5,766 bases of DNA. It comes from Rhodothermia bacterium. Its GTDB lineage: Bacteria > Bacteroidota > Rhodothermia > Rhodothermales > JABDKH01. Position 1 is the first letter of the stretch; each line of letters starts with the position of its first letter. The position numbers and the translations under genes were made by a program. Where the stretch lies: positions 1-5,766 of the forward strand of contig JAUIJQ010000235.1 in assembly GCA_030431165.1 (NCBI GenBank), written 5' to 3'. Shown here piece by piece: positions 5,664 to 5,766 of the stretch. Below the pieces are notes generated by a model. The model did not search any database, was not told the origin of the DNA, and worked only from the letters and a program-made list of their open reading frames with translations.

Positions 5664-5766
5664 TTGCGCATTTTCTCTTTCGCCTTCGTATGAGATGTCG
5701 TCCTCTTTTCGAGGACTGCAGTCTCACCTCGGGCGATACCTTCGAGAATAGCCATTCTCCCCTGCA
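5651..5766 (-). CDS. Probable antitoxin partner of the ParE/RelE toxin, C-terminal part
   Basis: This frame is open from the right edge to TAG at 5653-5651 and overlaps the toxin start by 13 bp, the usual antitoxin-first order. From ATG 5755 it codes for 34 residues: MAILEGIARGETAVLEKR at the start, then a Lys-rich helix ending KMRKWLE. The tail resembles the C-terminal toxin-binding end of short antitoxins (a Ser/Thr-His turn followed by an amphipathic helix with Met and Trp). Typical partners are 70-90 residues, so the real start may lie outside the window, with the DNA-binding domain. AGGGGA precedes ATG 5755 by only 2 nt, too close for a good ribosome site, which also argues against that start. 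Identification relies mainly on position. Confidence 0.68.
   Translation of the reverse strand, partial: QGRMAILEGIARGETAVLEKRTTSHTKAKEKMRKWLE

Larger units (their letters stand above)
4163..5766 (-). mobile_element. Integron gene-cassette array (distal end), three attC sites, reading leftward
   Basis: Three attC-like sites alternate with small genes that are all on the - strand, each gene followed closely by an attC in its own direction. This is the layout of integron cassettes. Cassettes in reading order are the toxin-antitoxin pair (right part cut by the window), the VOC protein (about 524 bp between core sites) and the MAPEG protein (about 555 bp). By eye the DNA is clearly more AT-rich than the kinase-caspase region. 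No intI gene or attI is in the window. By gene polarity it would lie to the right; if it is absent this is a CALIN (an attC cluster lacking an integrase). Confidence 0.8.

Noticed and set aside
5470..5751. + strand ORF of 93 aa opposite the toxin-antitoxin genes
   Set aside because: It is a Ser/Arg-rich shadow of the toxin and antitoxin reading frames.

Overview
The window looks like a chromosomal region of a high-GC proteobacterium, most likely a gammaproteobacterium. The evidence is a Hanks-type kinase joined to an exported caspase-like protein, a surface protein with T5SS/PEP-CTERM-type repeats, and an array of integron gene cassettes. I cannot name the genus. The window has two parts. Positions 1 to about 4160 are GC-rich host-type DNA. 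From about 4163 to the right edge the DNA is clearly more AT-rich and is a cassette array.

Left part. Positions 1-65 read on the + strand as an internal piece of an IS5-family transposase. It is joined in mid-gene to a secreted beta-helix repeat protein on the - strand that starts at 920. No ORF call covers this gene because it runs off the left edge without a stop. Divergently from it, a two-gene operon runs rightward. The first gene (1062-2462) is a membrane Ser/Thr kinase with a cytoplasmic catalytic domain, one transmembrane helix and a periplasmic TPR-like tail. The second (2459-4093) overlaps it by four bases (ATGA) and encodes an exported protein with Sel1 repeats, a coiled coil and a caspase (C14) domain with an intact His/Cys dyad. 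Together they look like a trans-envelope signalling and proteolysis module.

Right part. Three attC-like recombination sites (4163-4294, 4718-4861, 5241-5354) separate single-gene or gene-pair cassettes, all read on the - strand. From right to left these are a ParE/RelE-type toxin with the end of its antitoxin, a VOC (glyoxalase/bleomycin-resistance fold) protein, and a four-helix MAPEG-family membrane protein. The attC sites share a core block and have the same orientation as the genes, so any integrase would lie beyond the right edge. The array ends about 70 bp after the caspase gene. The middle attC has lost consensus bases in both core boxes, so the MAPEG and VOC cassettes may now be locked together.

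Most unusual are the kinase-caspase operon, with its tandem acidic threonine motifs at the kinase N-terminus, and the unannotated cassette array. No integrase, rRNA, tRNA or CRISPR array is visible.
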